The notes beneath the pieces are model-generated. The model ran no database searches, was not told where the DNA came from, and worked only from the letters and a program-made list of their open reading frames with translations. This document shows positions 47,172-59,722 of a stretch of DNA of 64,000 nucleotides, in pieces (position 1 is the stretch's first letter; each line of letters begins with the position of its first letter). Origin of the DNA: Sambucus nigra (lineage: Eukaryota > Streptophyta > Magnoliopsida > Dipsacales > Adoxaceae); NCBI GenBank assembly GCA_949130495.1, contig OX422210.1, positions 499,945,760-500,009,759 of the forward strand, given 5' to 3'. Position numbers and translations under genes: made by a program.

Positions 47172-48611
47172 TGATGAGTGCATTATTTTGTATATTTTAT
47201 ACCCAAATTTGTACTTTGTTATTCCCATTTTAGTGTATTTAATAATTTCTTAGGACTATTTTATTAAAAGGAGGAAAAAATGCGAGAATGATTGAATTCA
47301 TATTGAAAATGGAAATTTTAAGTCAAAAATGGGCACTTCGATAATTTTATAATATTCTTATGCTAATTTGTGAAAAAAGTTGCCTAGTGAAATTTTTACA
47401 GATAAATATGGAATTTGGTGAAAATTGATGATCAATTCAAAAAAGGCGCGAAAAAGCTAATTTTTACGGTCGTTTGAAAAGATGTTTTACACTTGTGAAA
47501 TCGTAAAAAAGTCAAAAATTTTATTCTTCGATTTGGACGAAACTCGGCATGCGTGTTCATCAAGAAAATGTAAGAGTTTTCGAGTGGGGGGGGGGGGGGA
47601 ATTTCGTCCATTATCACGATCCAAAGATTAAAGAGGTGGAGAGATAACTACCAACACTATTCGGCCAATCAGAAAGAGTCCCACCACAACTCAAATACTT
47701 CACCACTTGTCCAATAAAAAGGACCCTTAGGCTCATAATTTCGGGGACAATCAGAGAGGAATTTCGTGAAGGATTTCGGGGAGCAACTTTGAGTGATTGT
47801 AATCAATTTGAGGGCCAAGTTTTTATCATTTTTTAGAGGATTGAAGATTGTTGTGAGAGAACTATTTGTAAGTTTGGTTTATTAATGAAGATCTCTATTC
47901 ATTCTTGCAATTTCTCTTTCATTATGGTAGCTTGATTCTTATATTAGGAGTAGGGTGAAGTTTATCATAGTTAGCTAATATTGTCACGTTAATTTTATCG
48001 TTGTTTATTCCCTTCTTGTTTTAATTGTTATTAAAGATTCTGTATTCATTTTAAAGCGACACGAGAGTGTGTTTTAGAACCTTCAAGATTGTTTTGTCAA
48101 ATCAAGTTTTGAGATTTAAAAATAGCAATTTTTGATGGATTATGCTTGCACTTTGATTGTTTTGATAGTCCATGATTAAATACATTTGCGAACTTTAAAA
48201 CTTGTATTTTCTAAGGGAATAGGGATTTTAGCCGTCTATTAGAGACGTTAAAAATATTTTGAACATAACCGTCATATTTTTCGAATTAAACGCAACGAGA
48301 GTCGGTTTAATTTGAGTTATAAAAAGGGAATGACAACATTAAATTAGTGTGAAACATTAGTTACGTGATAAATGGACCCCGAATCCTAATTATTTTCAAA
48401 TTGTTTATAAATCTCTTGTGTTACTCTCATTTATCGTAGTTGCTTTTATTTAGTGTAATTTATAATTATTCTCTACCCCAATTGATCTAGTTGGACAGTT
48501 GCAATTCTTTTAATAATTAAAATTGACAAATCCTCGTGAGTTCGACCCGTACTTACACTCGCTATTCTATAATAGCCCGTGCACTTGCGGTATTTTATAA
48601 AATTGACAACA
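47172..48611 (+). repeat. Element D 5' LTR (1440 bp)
   Basis: It aligns over its whole length with 56797-58226, at a few percent difference by eye. It contains a run of 14 G at about 47586-47599, where the 3' LTR has only 6 G. The core promoter is changed: AATAAAAAG at 47713-47721 instead of TATAAAAAG in the 3' LTR. Confidence 0.92.
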
Positions 48612-48617
48612 TGTTTT

Positions 48618-48635
48618 TGGCGCCGTTGCCGGGGA
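48618..48635 (+). other. Primer-binding site of element D
   Basis: TGGCGCCGTTGCCGGGGA begins six bases after the LTR end. This is the standard Athila-lineage site; a tRNA-Asp primer is usually assumed for it. Confidence 0.8.
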
Positions 48636-49803
48636 TTTGTTTGATTTAAAAAAAAAAGAGTTGTGACTTTCAGACTAGTTTTTTTTACTTTTCGCATTTT
48701 TGTTAGTAAAAATTCATTAAAAAAAAGTAAAAATTTCTGGAAAAAAAAAATTGTTTCATAAGTGTGTTTTCTTTTTTTTCTTATTAAATACACCACTAGT
48801 GCATGTGTCATTTTTTTTTGTGTGTGTATGTGTCGCACTTTACGTTTGATGTAGTTTCTTTTATTTTTTTTTCAGGAGCATATTAAAAAAAAATAAAATA
48901 AAAAAAAGGGTGACGAAAAATTCGAAAAAGTGTTCAACGGTGCGCGAACGCGAAGAAAAAAAATTGTACAATCTTGCCACGGGCACAAGGAACTCTCGGG
49001 GACGAATGAAACGTAGGCGGTGTTTTCCTCCGATCGACGTCAAGTTAAACTTCGGCCCGGCGTAAACAAGTGACCGTAAAAAGTCCACGCCGAAGGTACG
49101 TATTTTTTGGGTGCTCTTACGTGGTTTAATTTCGCATTTAATTTAACACGTTGCATAAATTGACTTTAGGGCAAAACCCGTGTGATAGATAAGGTGGGGA
49201 TTTCATCACCTCTCCTTGGTCCGAAAATTACTAATAATCCAAGCATTTGCATATCTCGAGCCATCACATTTAATTTAAAATCAATTAGACATTGGCCTTA
49301 GGATATCACATAGCTCATAGGAAACCTCTTAACAAGACTAGAGTTAAAAGCTACTCCAACGCGAACTTGTTAAATCATTTTCGTTTCACCTTGTCTAGGA
49401 TTGGTGGTTTTTGATGTGTCTTCGTACCAACCACCTACCTGGAGGAAAAAACGGGTTTTGAGGCGATAACCGTATTTGGTCGTCTTTTAAATTCTCCTTT
49501 GTCAAAGAGTAAGAGCTGCCTAATTAGGGAGATTAATTTGGGGACCCTTGTTGTCGTCGATTAATCTCGGGAAAACTAGATTTTAAAATTGAAATTCCCC
49601 TCACCTAAATTAGATAATTCAATTTGCTGTGTGTTAGCTAGGAATTACGTGGTTTGAGTCAAATATTATTTTTCATCACATAAAAAAAAATCGAGTGAGC
49701 TGAGTGTATGCGAAGTTGGTTTCGAAATCATACCGGTCGTTTGTCGAGTGTGGAGTCTAGCATTTCCCATACTTACGTAGGTAGATTTTCGATATTCACC
49801 GAG
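48636..49803 (+). other. Untranslated leader of element D
   Basis: 1.17 kb between primer site and gag start without a gene. It has A-rich runs near 48640-48760 and 48880-48965. Long leaders are usual in Athila elements. Confidence 0.6.
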
Positions 49804-51456
49804 ATGGGAGACGAGTTAGCACCACGCGCCCTTAAAGATTACCTTTATCCAACTAGGTCTAGTCAGTGTTCATGCATACTTATCCCCGATCACAATGCAA
49901 ACAATTTCCAATTCCATTTGGGAACAATCCAACCGTTGCCCGTGTTTCGGGGTACTGAAAAAGAGGATCAGTACCTTCACGTGCGTGAATTCGAGGAGAT
50001 ATGTGGGACCATTAAGTACCAACAACTCTCCGATGAGATTGTTAAGCTTAAATTGTTCCCGTTCTCGTTGAAAGACAAAGCTAAGAGTTGGTTTAACTCG
50101 TTAAAACCCGAATCCATCACCACTTGGAACCAAATGAGTGTCACCTTCCTACAACAGTTCTTTCCTAACCAAAAGACGACGTCGATACGTATCGCCATCA
50201 ACACATTTAGCCAAAAGGAGGGAGAAGCATTGTGGATGTATTTAGAGCGATTCAAGGACTTGCTGTTGCAATGTCCGCATCATGGGATTGAGATGGGACG
50301 CCAAGTCCAAATTTTATATGAGGGGTTTGATTGTAACACCCTAACTATGCTCGAGTCACTATGTAATGGTGATTTTACCGAGAAGAGTGAGGTCGATGCG
50401 TGGGTATTTCTAGAAGCCATAGCCAAAAATTCCCAGCGATGGGCACCCAATAGAGAATTTAGATCCACCACCTCCAATGAAGGGTTCGCTCACCAAGTCG
50501 AACAAAGTTATGATTTAAATGCAAAAGTGACCACATTGGCCCGACGTTTAGAAGCTTTAGAGACAAGCAAAGAGGGAAATCGAACTGCATCTGCGTCCGC
50601 TCAACATGTAGGTTCCCCTATGTGTATACTTTGTGATGCATTCGACCACTTAGTCGATAATTTACCCACCCTTCCGGCCCACAAGACACTCACCGAGCAA
50701 GCCAATACTCTCTACTAAAATAGGCCAAAGTATGAACCATATTCCAATACATACGATTCGGGATGGCGAGACCACCCCAATCTTTCATGGTCCAAGGGTT
50801 AATACCAAGGAAGTGGAGGCCAATCTTCCGATAACCCACCCCCGGGTTTCCAAAAGAATGCCACTGCACTCTCGAATCCCTCATCCCAAAAGATTCAATC
50901 TTTAGAGGATTTGATGAACCTTCTTGCCCAAAGTACCCTTCAATTCCAGCAAACTACGCAAAATGTCCTCCAATACACTGAGCAAAGCATGCACGCGAAT
51001 ACGCAAGCCATTACCAAACTCGAGGTCCAAATGAGCCAACTAGCTAATGCGTTGAGTGAGAGGACTAAGGGAACATTCCCAAGTCAGCCCGAACCCAATC
51101 CAAAGGGTAACATGCCAAGGGGTCAATTTCTTATTCAAGAAGACACGAGCGCATCACACCCCCAAGAGCATGCAAAAGCCATCATCACTCTTAGGTCTAT
51201 CAAGGAAGTAGAGACAAACATTTCACTACCTACCGAGAGTGAATCCGAGAAAGGTAAGGCGAAGGAAGATCCACCCGCTTCATCCTCACCTTTACCTTTC
51301 GAGCCATCTGTGGAGACCTATGTCCTAAAAGCTCCACTTCCACATCGTTTGGTGCCACAAAAGAAAAAGGCGCAAGTTGATAAGATGTTGGAAGTATTCA
51401 AGCAAGTACAAATCAATATCCCACTGCTTGATGTTATTCAACAAGTCCCATCCTAA
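49804..51456 (+). pseudogene. Element D gag (two internal stops)
   Basis: I take the start at ATG 49804 (MGDELAPRALKDYLYPTRSS) because related Athila Gag proteins begin this way; the frame is open farther upstream to 49708. The capsid core has EDQYLHVREFEEICGTIKY, RLKLFPFSLKDKAKSW-like and WNQMSVTFLQQFFP, then SQKEGEALWMYLERFKDLLL and CPHHGIEMG. Stops TAA at 50716-50718 and TAG/TAA near 50800 lie in the same frame, both explained by a single change from CAA. After them the frame continues (SLEDLMNLLAQSTLQFQQ) to a TAA at 51454-51456, beyond which protease follows in the same frame. Confidence 0.85.
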
Positions 51457-53830
51457 GCCAAATTTCTGAAGGACCTTTGTACCTTCAAGAGAAGCACCAA
51501 TGTACCCAAGAAATCTTTTCTTGCCGAGCAAGCAAGATTGATCATTTTTTATCGAACTCCCATCAAGTATAAGGATTCCGGTACTCCGACGATCTCTATC
51601 AAGATAGGGGAGCACCTCATCGAGAAAGCACTTCTAGATTCAGGAGCAAGCTTGAATCTTCTGCCGTACACCGTATACGAGAAACTAGGTTTGGGGGATT
51701 TGAAACCGACTAGGATTACCTTGTCCTTAGCCGACCATTCTATGAAAATCCCGAGAGGTATTGATGAGGACGTCCTAATTAAAGTGGGTGACTCTATATT
51801 TCCTGTCGACTTTGTTGTCTTGGACACCCAACAAGTGCAAAATCCTATTGCACAAATCCCTGTTATTTTGGGTCGTCCTTTCCTCACCACATCTGATGCC
51901 GTCATTAGGTGTCGGAGCGGCCAATTGAACCTATCCTTTGGGAACATGACTATGGACTTTAATGTGTTCAATTTGGCAAAACAACCACCCGATGACGATG
52001 AACCCATGGATGTCGACATGATTGATAGTATTGTCCAAGAAACTTTCAAGCAAACTTATAATGACGATCCTTTAGAATCTTGTGTTGCCTTTTTTGGGTC
52101 CGAATTCGATGTCGAACAGTCCATCGAAGAAGTCAATTCCCTCCTCGACTCCGCCCCTATCTTGGAAGTAGGAAATTGGAAGTCTAAACCCGAGCCCCTC
52201 TCACTTTCCTCATCACCTATTCCACCCTCGATTGAGAAAGCTCCCGAGCTTGAATTGAAGCCACTGCCTGAAATGCTCAAGTATAGGTTCTTAGGACCTT
52301 CTGAATCCTTACCTGTTATCATCGCGCCTGACTTAGATAAAGAACATGAAGATAAACTATTGCGTGTTCTCAACGAACACAAGGAAGACATAGGATGGAC
52401 CATAGCCGACATTAAGGGGATAAGTCCCTCGGTGTGCATGCATAGTATACACTTAGAAGAAAATGCTAAAAATTCCCATGAAGCACAACGTAGACTTAAT
52501 CCCAATATGAAAGAGGTCGTCCGAGCCGAGGTGCTAAAATTGCTCGATGCGGGTATCATTTACCCCATCTCTGATATCCAACGGGTCAGTCCTGTTCAAG
52601 TGGTCCCTAAGAAATCCGGTGTTACGGTGGTGAAAAATAACGATGATGAGTTAATACCCACTAGGATTCAAACCGGTTGGCGAGTGTGTATTGATTATAG
52701 GAAGTTTAACGCTGTTACAAGGAAAGATCACTTTCCCCTTCCTTTCATAGACCAAATGCTAGAGAGATTATCCGGCTATCCATATTACCGTTTTCTCGAT
52801 GGTTACTCCGACTACAATCAAATTCCCATCGCTCCTGAGGATCAAGAGAAAACCACCTTCACTTGTCCATTTGGTACTTTTTCCTATCGACGCATGCCTT
52901 TTGGGTTATGCAATGCACCTGCCACCTTTCAGCGGTGCATGATGAGTATCTTTTCGGATATGGTGGAGTGGTTTCTCGAAGTCTTTATGGATGATTTTTC
53001 TGTATTTGGGTCTAGTTTTGATGAGTGCCTCCTTAACCTTACCCTCGTTCTAAAGAGGTGTAAGGAAAAGAACCTTGTGCTTAATTGGGAGAAGTGTCAC
53101 TTTATGGTCAAACAAGGCATAGTGGTAGGTCACATCATTTTTGAAAAGGGTATCGAGGTAGATAAAGCTAAAATAGATCTTATTGCTAATCTCCCACCCC
53201 CTAAAACTGTGCGTGAAGTTCGATCATTCTTAGGATACGCCGGTTTTTATCAGAGATTTATTAAGGATTTTAGCAAAATCTCTCGACCCTTGTGCAATCT
53301 TCTTGCCAAGGACACACCCTTCGATTTCACTAACGAATGCGTTCATGCCTTTGAAAGGCTAAATACAGAATTGACCTATGCACATATTATGAAACCTCCC
53401 GACTGGAATCAACCGTTTGAGATCATGTGTGACGCTTCCAACTATGCCATAGGTGCGGTTCTAGGTCAGCGTAATGAGAAACTTCCTCACGTCATCTATT
53501 ATGCCAGTAGAACTCTTAATGATGCCCAATTGAACTATTCCATGACTGAAAAAGAGTTCCTCGCTGTTGTTTTTGCTCTTGAGAAGTTTAGGTCTTACTT
53601 GATAGGATCCAAAGTTGTCATTTTCACCGATCACTCAGCCCTGCGATACCTTTTGTCTAAAAAGGATGCTAAGGCTCGTCTTATTAGGTGGATCCTATTA
53701 CTGCAAGAGTTTGACCTTGAAATTCGGGATAAGAAAGGGTGTGAGAATGTAGTGGCGAATCATTTGTCTAGGTTAACTATTGAATCTTCCGATAACCTAT
53801 TGCCACTAAATGAGTCCTTTCCCGATGAGC
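51457..53830 (+). pseudogene. Element D protease, reverse transcriptase, RNase H
   Basis: Open from 51538 through the whole stretch, in the same frame as gag. Protease active site LLDSGASLNLLP near 51631-51666 and VILGRPFL. RT: WRVCIDYRKFNAVTRKDHF, FLDGYSDYNQI, RRMPFGLCNAPATFQRCM, and FMDD (52984-52995) as the catalytic loop, with Phe for Tyr as in many Athila/gypsy RTs. Connection: VGHIIFEKGIEVDKAKI. RNase H: MCDASNYAIGAVLGQR, SMTEKEFLAVVFALEKFRSY, FTDHSALRYLLSKKDAKARL. The segment looks complete; only the flanking stops and a frameshift prevent a full polyprotein. Confidence 0.9.
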
Positions 53831-55144
53831 AACTGATGCTTGTCTCTCAGCTTCCATGGTTCGCCAATATTATGAACTATCTTGTGACAGGTGAAATGCC
53901 ACTGCATTGGTCTAAGCAAGATTGTTCCAAATTTTTAAAGGAAGCCAAGCATTTCTTTTGGGATGACCCGTATCTTTTCAAGTATTGTCCTGATCAAATC
54001 ATTCGAAAGTGTGTCCCCGATCACGAGATTCAAAGCGTAATCTCTTTCTGCCATAACCAAGCCTGTGGAGGTCATTTCAGTGCTAAAAAGACCGCTGCAA
54101 AAATCTTGCAGTGTGGATTCTATTGGCCCACCATTTTTTGTGACTCGAATGATTACAGTAGGAGTTGTGACCGTTGCCAACGGTTAGGAAAGATCACACG
54201 TAGGAATATAATGCCCTTAAATCCTATTCCGATTATCAAGGTTTTTGACTGTTGGGGCATTGATTTTATGGGTCCATTCCCAAATTCCTATGGAAATCTC
54301 TACATTCTTTGGCAGTTGATTATGTATCTAAGTGGGTAGAAGCCATACCATGTAGGATGAATGATCGCCACGTGGTGGTCAAATTCATTCGAGAAAATAT
54401 TTTCTCCCGTTTAGGCACGTCTCGAGCCATCATTAACGATCAGGGAACCCATTTCTGTAATCGATCCTTCGAGAGTCTTATGAAAAAGTACTCGGTCACG
54501 CACAAAGTAGGGTGTTCTTATCACCCTCAAACCAGTGGTCAAGTTGAAGTTTCCAATAGGCAAATCAAGCAAATCATCGAGAAGACAGTGAATCCAAACC
54601 GAAAGGATTGGTCCTTAAGGTTATTGGATGCATTGTGGGCTTATCGCACTGCCTACAAAACACCATTTGGTGTCCCCGTATAGGCTTATATATGGAAAAG
54701 CCCATCACCTTTCGGTAGAGTTAGAACACAAGGCCTATTGGGACATTAAGACCTTCAATTTTGATTTACCTGCTGCGGTAGAGGTCCGAAACTGCAACTT
54801 AATGAGTTGGAAGAGATTAGGAATGATGCGTACGAAAATGCAAAATTGTATAAAGAGAAAATGAAAATGTTCCATGACAAGTCCATCCTACGGAAGTCAT
54901 TCGAGCCTGGACAGAAAGTTATCTTGTACAATTCTAGGTTGCATCTCTTTCCCGATAAGTTGAGGTATAGATGGTCCGGTCCCTTTATTGTTAGGACAGT
55001 CTACCCACATGGGGCGGTTGAGATAGAGAATCCTAAAAATGGTGAAATTTTCAAAGTTAATGGTCAAAGGTTGAAGCCATATCTGGAATTGCGAGATCGG
55101 GAAGTGGAGGATATTCTCCTCCAAGACCCTGTGTACCACGAGTG
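53831..55144 (+). pseudogene. Element D integrase (frameshifted)
   Basis: Zinc-binding HHCC: HNQACGGHFSAKKTA...CDRCQRLGK at about 54050-54190. The core has the first Asp in WGIDFMGPFP. A one-base deletion near 54310 changes frame, after which VDYVSKWVEAIP, INDQGTHFCN (second Asp) and HPQTSGQVEVSNRQIK (Glu) follow at 54309-54683. Two more compensating frame changes near 54680 and 54795 lead to the C-terminal region [20 protein letters not shown] and [11 protein letters not shown]. It ends PVYHE with TGA at 55142-55144. All three catalytic acids are present but split between frames. Confidence 0.88.
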
Positions 55145-56796
55145 AACATGAAATTGGGTCATTGTTGTTGTATCATAATTTTTATTTTACAGGAATTATG
55201 CGTTGGAAAAAGTCCCTCATTACGGTAATATCTTTCATATCTTTCCCGCCTTTTAAATTTTTGTCTTGAACATTGAGGAAAATGTAGAAATTAGGTTTGG
55301 GGGTATTGAGGTCATTTTTCGCCGCTTTGTAAAAAAATAATAAATAAATAAATAAATAAAAATCCAAAAAGATTTTTTAATATAATTGAGTTTTGAAACA
55401 ATTTCTTAATATAGAATTAATTCATGGATCTCTCATCTTATGAAATTTTTACACATTAGCCATATAATATGATCGAAAATGGATATCGAAGCGAAAGTTA
55501 ATATGCTTAACGAATAAATGTGGAGATTTTAACCCGATAAGATTTTGTGCCATTCATCGTTTTCGAGAGATTTAAATCAATCCGAGTTAAAATTACTCAA
55601 TCTTTCCTTCAGTGATAAATTCGTTGATGATCTCGAATTCTTTGTTTTGTTCGATTACTGAAAACAAAAAGTCAAAATGTGAATCTTAAGCACTAGAAGT
55701 CTTAGTAAGTCGTCTTGAGACACAAATCAGATTAACGAAACTTGAGAAATGAGATTAGGCCATCGTTTGAAAGCCCAAAAAATAAGCTTAAATTCCAACC
55801 TTTTTACAATATTCCATTGCAAGCCCATTTAAGCCAAAAAGAAAATAAGCCTTTTGTTGAAAACCCATTATCCTACCCAACTCCAATTGGGAGTTTAAAG
55901 CCTATAAAAACAAGCCATACCTATTTTCTGAGAAATTATGGTAGGAAAAAGGCCAAAAGAAAATGAGGTTGCAAGAATGTGAGTATGAAAAAAGAAAAAA
56001 AATAAAAAAAAATGTGTGAGCTTGAAAAGAAAAAGCGAAAGAAAAAGACAAATGGAGGTTCGAAGAAAAGGTGCTTAAAATCAAAATATCGAAAAATCTC
56101 TATATTCTCAGAAATTTTTGAACTCCAAAGCCATTCTTTCTAGCTAAAATCCGAGCCTAAAGTAAAACCAAATAAAGTCCTAATCGATCTCAAGTGAAGT
56201 TAGTTAAAGTGTGGAGAGAAGATGAATAGGATCTATGGTGTGATTCAATGTTTTCAAAAAGTAATCGATTTTCCATTCATGAGATCATACACATCCATGA
56301 AAAAAGAAAATTCCGTTTTTGATCATGTATATGTGAAATTTGTTCATATAAATTTATTTTTTTCACATATACCGAGAGAAAATAACCCATTTCCGAGTGT
56401 TCGATTGTGAGTGCATTCTGTGAGATTTTGAAATCAAAACGAACTTTCGGATAAGAAATGTAACGATCAAATCTTTTGAAATGGACGGTTATATTGTCTA
56501 TGCACACACACACACAATAAGTTGAGATTGAGAAACGAAGTTCTACTATATTTATGAAGTTTGCATTGAAACTTGGTTATATTACTTTTTAGTCATTTGT
56601 ATTGAGTCAAGCTTTTGAATTTTGTGGGTATATTCACTGCAAACCCTCACGAGACAAAACTCGTCCACTAGGGTAACCTAGAGGTTTAAAGGCTTGTTGC
56701 ACATGCTAAGTGCAATCGTGATTCCTACGAAAGTGAGTTAAATTTTAAAATTTTAGTTTTGCTCGAGGACTAGCAAAGTTTAGGTTTGGGGGTATT
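55145..56796 (+). other. Non-coding 3' region of element D with two identical PPT-like motifs
   Basis: 1.65 kb with no env-like ORF. The 17-mer TTAGGTTTGGGGGTATT occurs exactly twice, at 55291-55307 and 56780-56796. The second directly precedes the 3' LTR and is the functional polypurine tract. The first lies about 150 bp after the pol stop. Also present: a CA microsatellite near 56501-56517 and A/G-rich tracts near 55980-56060. Confidence 0.75.
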
Positions 56797-58226
56797 TGAT
56801 GAGTGAATTATTTTATACCCAAATTTATACTTTGTTATTCCCATTTTAGTGTATTTAATAATTTCTTAGGACTATTTTATTAAAAGGAGGAAAAAATGCG
56901 AGAATGATTGAATTCATATTGAAAATGGCAATTTTAAGTCAAAAATGGGCACTTCGATAATTTTATAATATTCTTGTTCTAATTTGTGAAAAAAGTTGCC
57001 GAGTGAAATTTTTGCAGATAATGATGGAATTTGGTGCAAATTGATGATCAATTCAAAAAAGGCGCGAAAAAGCTGATTTTTACGTTCGTTCGAAAAAATG
57101 TTGTTTTTACACTGTGAAATCGTAAAAAAGTCAGAAATTTTTATTCTTCGATTTGGACGAAACTTGGCATGCATGTTCAGCAAGAAAATATAAGAGTTTT
57201 CGAGTGGGGGGAAATTTCATCCCTTATCACGATCCAAAGATTAAAGAGGTGGAGAGATAACTACCAACACTATTCGGCCAATCAGAAAGAGTCCCACCAC
57301 AACTCAAATACCTCACCACTTGTCCTATAAAAAGGACCCTTGGGATCATAATTTCGGGGACAATCAGAGAGGAATTTCGTGAAGGTTTTCGGGGAGCAAC
57401 TTTGAATGATTGTAATCAATTTGAGGGCCAAGTTTTTATCATTATTTTTAGAGGATTGAAGATTGTTGTGAGAGAACTATTTGTAAGTTTGGTTTATTAA
57501 TGAAGATCTCTATTCATTCTTGCAATTTCTCTTTCATTATGGTATCTTGATTCTTATATTAGGAGTAGGGTGAAGTTTATCATAGTTAGATAATATTGTC
57601 ACGTTAATTTTATTGTTGTTTATTACCTTCTTGTTTTAATTGTTATTAAAGATTAGGTATTCATTTTAAAGAGACACGAGAGTGTGTTTTAGAACCTTCA
57701 AGATTATTTTGTCAAATCATGTTTTGAGATTTAAAAATAGTAATTTTTGATGGATTATGCTTGCACTTTGATTGTTTTAATAGTCCATGCTTAAATACAT
57801 TTACGAACTTTAAAACTTGTATTTTCTAAGGGAATAGGGATTTTAGCCGTCTATTAGAGACGTTAAAAATATTTTGAACACAACCATCATATTTTCCTAA
57901 TTAAACGCGGTGAGAGTCGTTTTAATTTGAGTTATAAAAAGGTAATGACAACATTAGACTAGTGTGAAACATTAGTTACGTGATAAATGGACCCCGAATC
58001 CTAATTATTTCCTAATTGTTTACAAATCTCTTGTGTTACTCTCATTTATCGTAGTTTCTTTTATTTAGTGTAATTTATAATTATTCTCTACCCCATTTGA
58101 TCTAGTTGGACAGTTGCAATTCTTTTAATAATTAAAATTGACAAATCCTCGTGGGTTCGACCCGTACTTACACTAGCTATTCTATAATAGCCCGTGCACT
58201 TGCGGTATTTTATAAAATTGATAACA
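56797..58226 (+). repeat. Element D 3' LTR (1430 bp)
   Basis: It starts TGATGAGTGAATT after the polypurine tract and ends AACA at 58226, followed by the GGTCT duplication. It keeps an intact TATA box where the 5' LTR does not. Confidence 0.92.
57326..57334 (+). promoter_or_regulatory. TATA box in the 3' LTR of element D
   Basis: TATAAAAAG in TGTCCTATAAAAAGGACC. The matching position in the 5' LTR (47713-47721) reads AATAAAAAG. Confidence 0.6.
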
Positions 58227-59722
58227 GGTCTCCAAGCAAGTAAGTGGGAACTTCAACACCAAATATGATAGAATGATAGCTTACCTCACCGTGGTAAGAG
58301 AACTTATGGCAGGATTTGAGAAAGTGGACATTCAACAGTTTCCCCGGGGGAAGAACAGTCACGCTTATGCTTTAGCAACCGTGAGCTCGATAATTGACTC
58401 TGATTTAAGGAGAACCATTAAGATAGAGTTCCTCAAGCAACCAAGTATTGATCATACAGTTGTATCCAAGCAAGTCCTCCTCATAGAGAAGGCTCCTAGT
58501 TGGATGGATCCCATCATTGCTTATTTGCGGCGCAACATACTACCTGATGATATGAGCTCGGCCCATCAGGTTTGGGTCAAGGCTTCCCCTTTTTACCTCT
58601 TCCCATAAGGGAGACTTTATAAGAATTAATTTATAGGTCCTTATATCCAGTGCGTCCACCCACATGACACTGAGCAAGTACTTAGCGAATTTCATGAGGG
58701 CTTTTGTAGGAGTCACATATGAGGGAGAGTATTGGACTTTCGAGCAATTAAGGAGGGTTACAGGTGGCCTCATATACAGAAGGACGCAGGAACTTATGTT
58801 TACAAGTGTGAAAAATGCCAAAATCACTATCCTATGGTCCACCAACCCGCTAGCGACCTGAAATCATCGACAAGCCTATGTCCATTCGCTTAATGGGGAC
58901 TGGACATAGTGGAACCACAACCTACTGTATCTGGAAATCAGAAGTATCTACTAGTCGACACATATTACTTCACCAAATGGGTAGAGGTAGTACCACTGAC
59001 GAACATTCGTGACTCAGATAAGACTACGTTCATCAGGAGAAACATCATAACCCGCTTTAGGTTACTAAGGACTATCATCATCGATAACGGCACGTAATTT
59101 GAAAGTAGTTTCTATTAAATTTTTTATGATGAGCATGCTATCAAGCACCACTTAAGTTCTATAGCATATCCCCAAAGTAAAGGATAGGCAGAGGCTTCCA
59201 ACAAAACTATGCTCGATGGACTAAAAAAGATATTATAAAATCCCATTGGTGCTTGGGTCGACGAGCTCCCTCATGTTTAGTGGGCTTACTGTACCACCCC
59301 CAAGCGACCAATCAGGGAAATACCATTCACACTTTCATACGAGATAGAAGCTATCATCCCACTAAAGCAAGGTCACCTTGGTTGACCAAGGCCTTAATAA
59401 TGATGCTTTACACGTTAAACTTGACTTAGTAAAAGAGCGAAAAGAGCTAGCCATGATCAAGTTGGCTTCCTACTAACAACAACTATCTAAGTAGTACAAT
59501 AAGAAAGTCAATCCGAGGAGGTTTCTGCTTGGGGATTATGTCCTAAGGAAAGTCTTCGGTGGCTCCGTAAAACCATTAGATGGAAAATTGGGACCAAATT
59601 GGGAAGGGCATTTTAGAGTAATCAGGGAAGACCTTCAAGAAGCATATCACTTGGAAACACTGGAGGGAAGGGAGATACTAAGAGCTCAGAATGCAACCAA
59701 TCTCAAGAAATTCTATTTTTAG
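58227..59722 (+). pseudogene. Element C end of RNase H and integrase (broken)
   Basis: After the GGTCT duplication the second RNase H continues (QVSGNFNTKYDRMIAYLTVV, IQQFPRGKNSHAYALATVSS) in an open stretch to 58608. The integrase zinc region is split by frame changes (CVHPHDTEQVLSEFHEG near 58650; KNAKITI near 58810). The core is seen at 58909-59097 (YYFTKWVEVVPLTN, TIIIDNGT). The C-terminal part near 59520-59722 reads GDYVLRKVFGGSVKPL-like and LETLEGREILRAQNATNLKKFYF across frames. Many stops. Motif order confirms that D split a single element. Confidence 0.75.

Larger units (their letters stand above)
47172..58226 (+). mobile_element. Element D: Athila-like Ty3/gypsy LTR retrotransposon
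   Basis: An 11.06 kb element with 1.43-1.44 kb LTRs that start TGATGAGTG and end in TATAAAATTGA.AACA. It is flanked by GGTCT (47167-47171 and 58227-58231), and sits in the second RNase H domain of element C. The primer site TGGCGCCGTTGCCGGGGA and the gag start (MGDE..LKDYLYPTRSSQ) are typical of the Athila lineage. Gag-pol is one frame with a few stops and frameshifts, so it is relatively young. No env-like gene is seen between pol and the 3' LTR. Confidence 0.92.

Noticed and set aside
55145..56796. Env-like gene of element D
   Set aside because: No ORF above about 80 codons and no signal peptide or membrane segment in the expected place.
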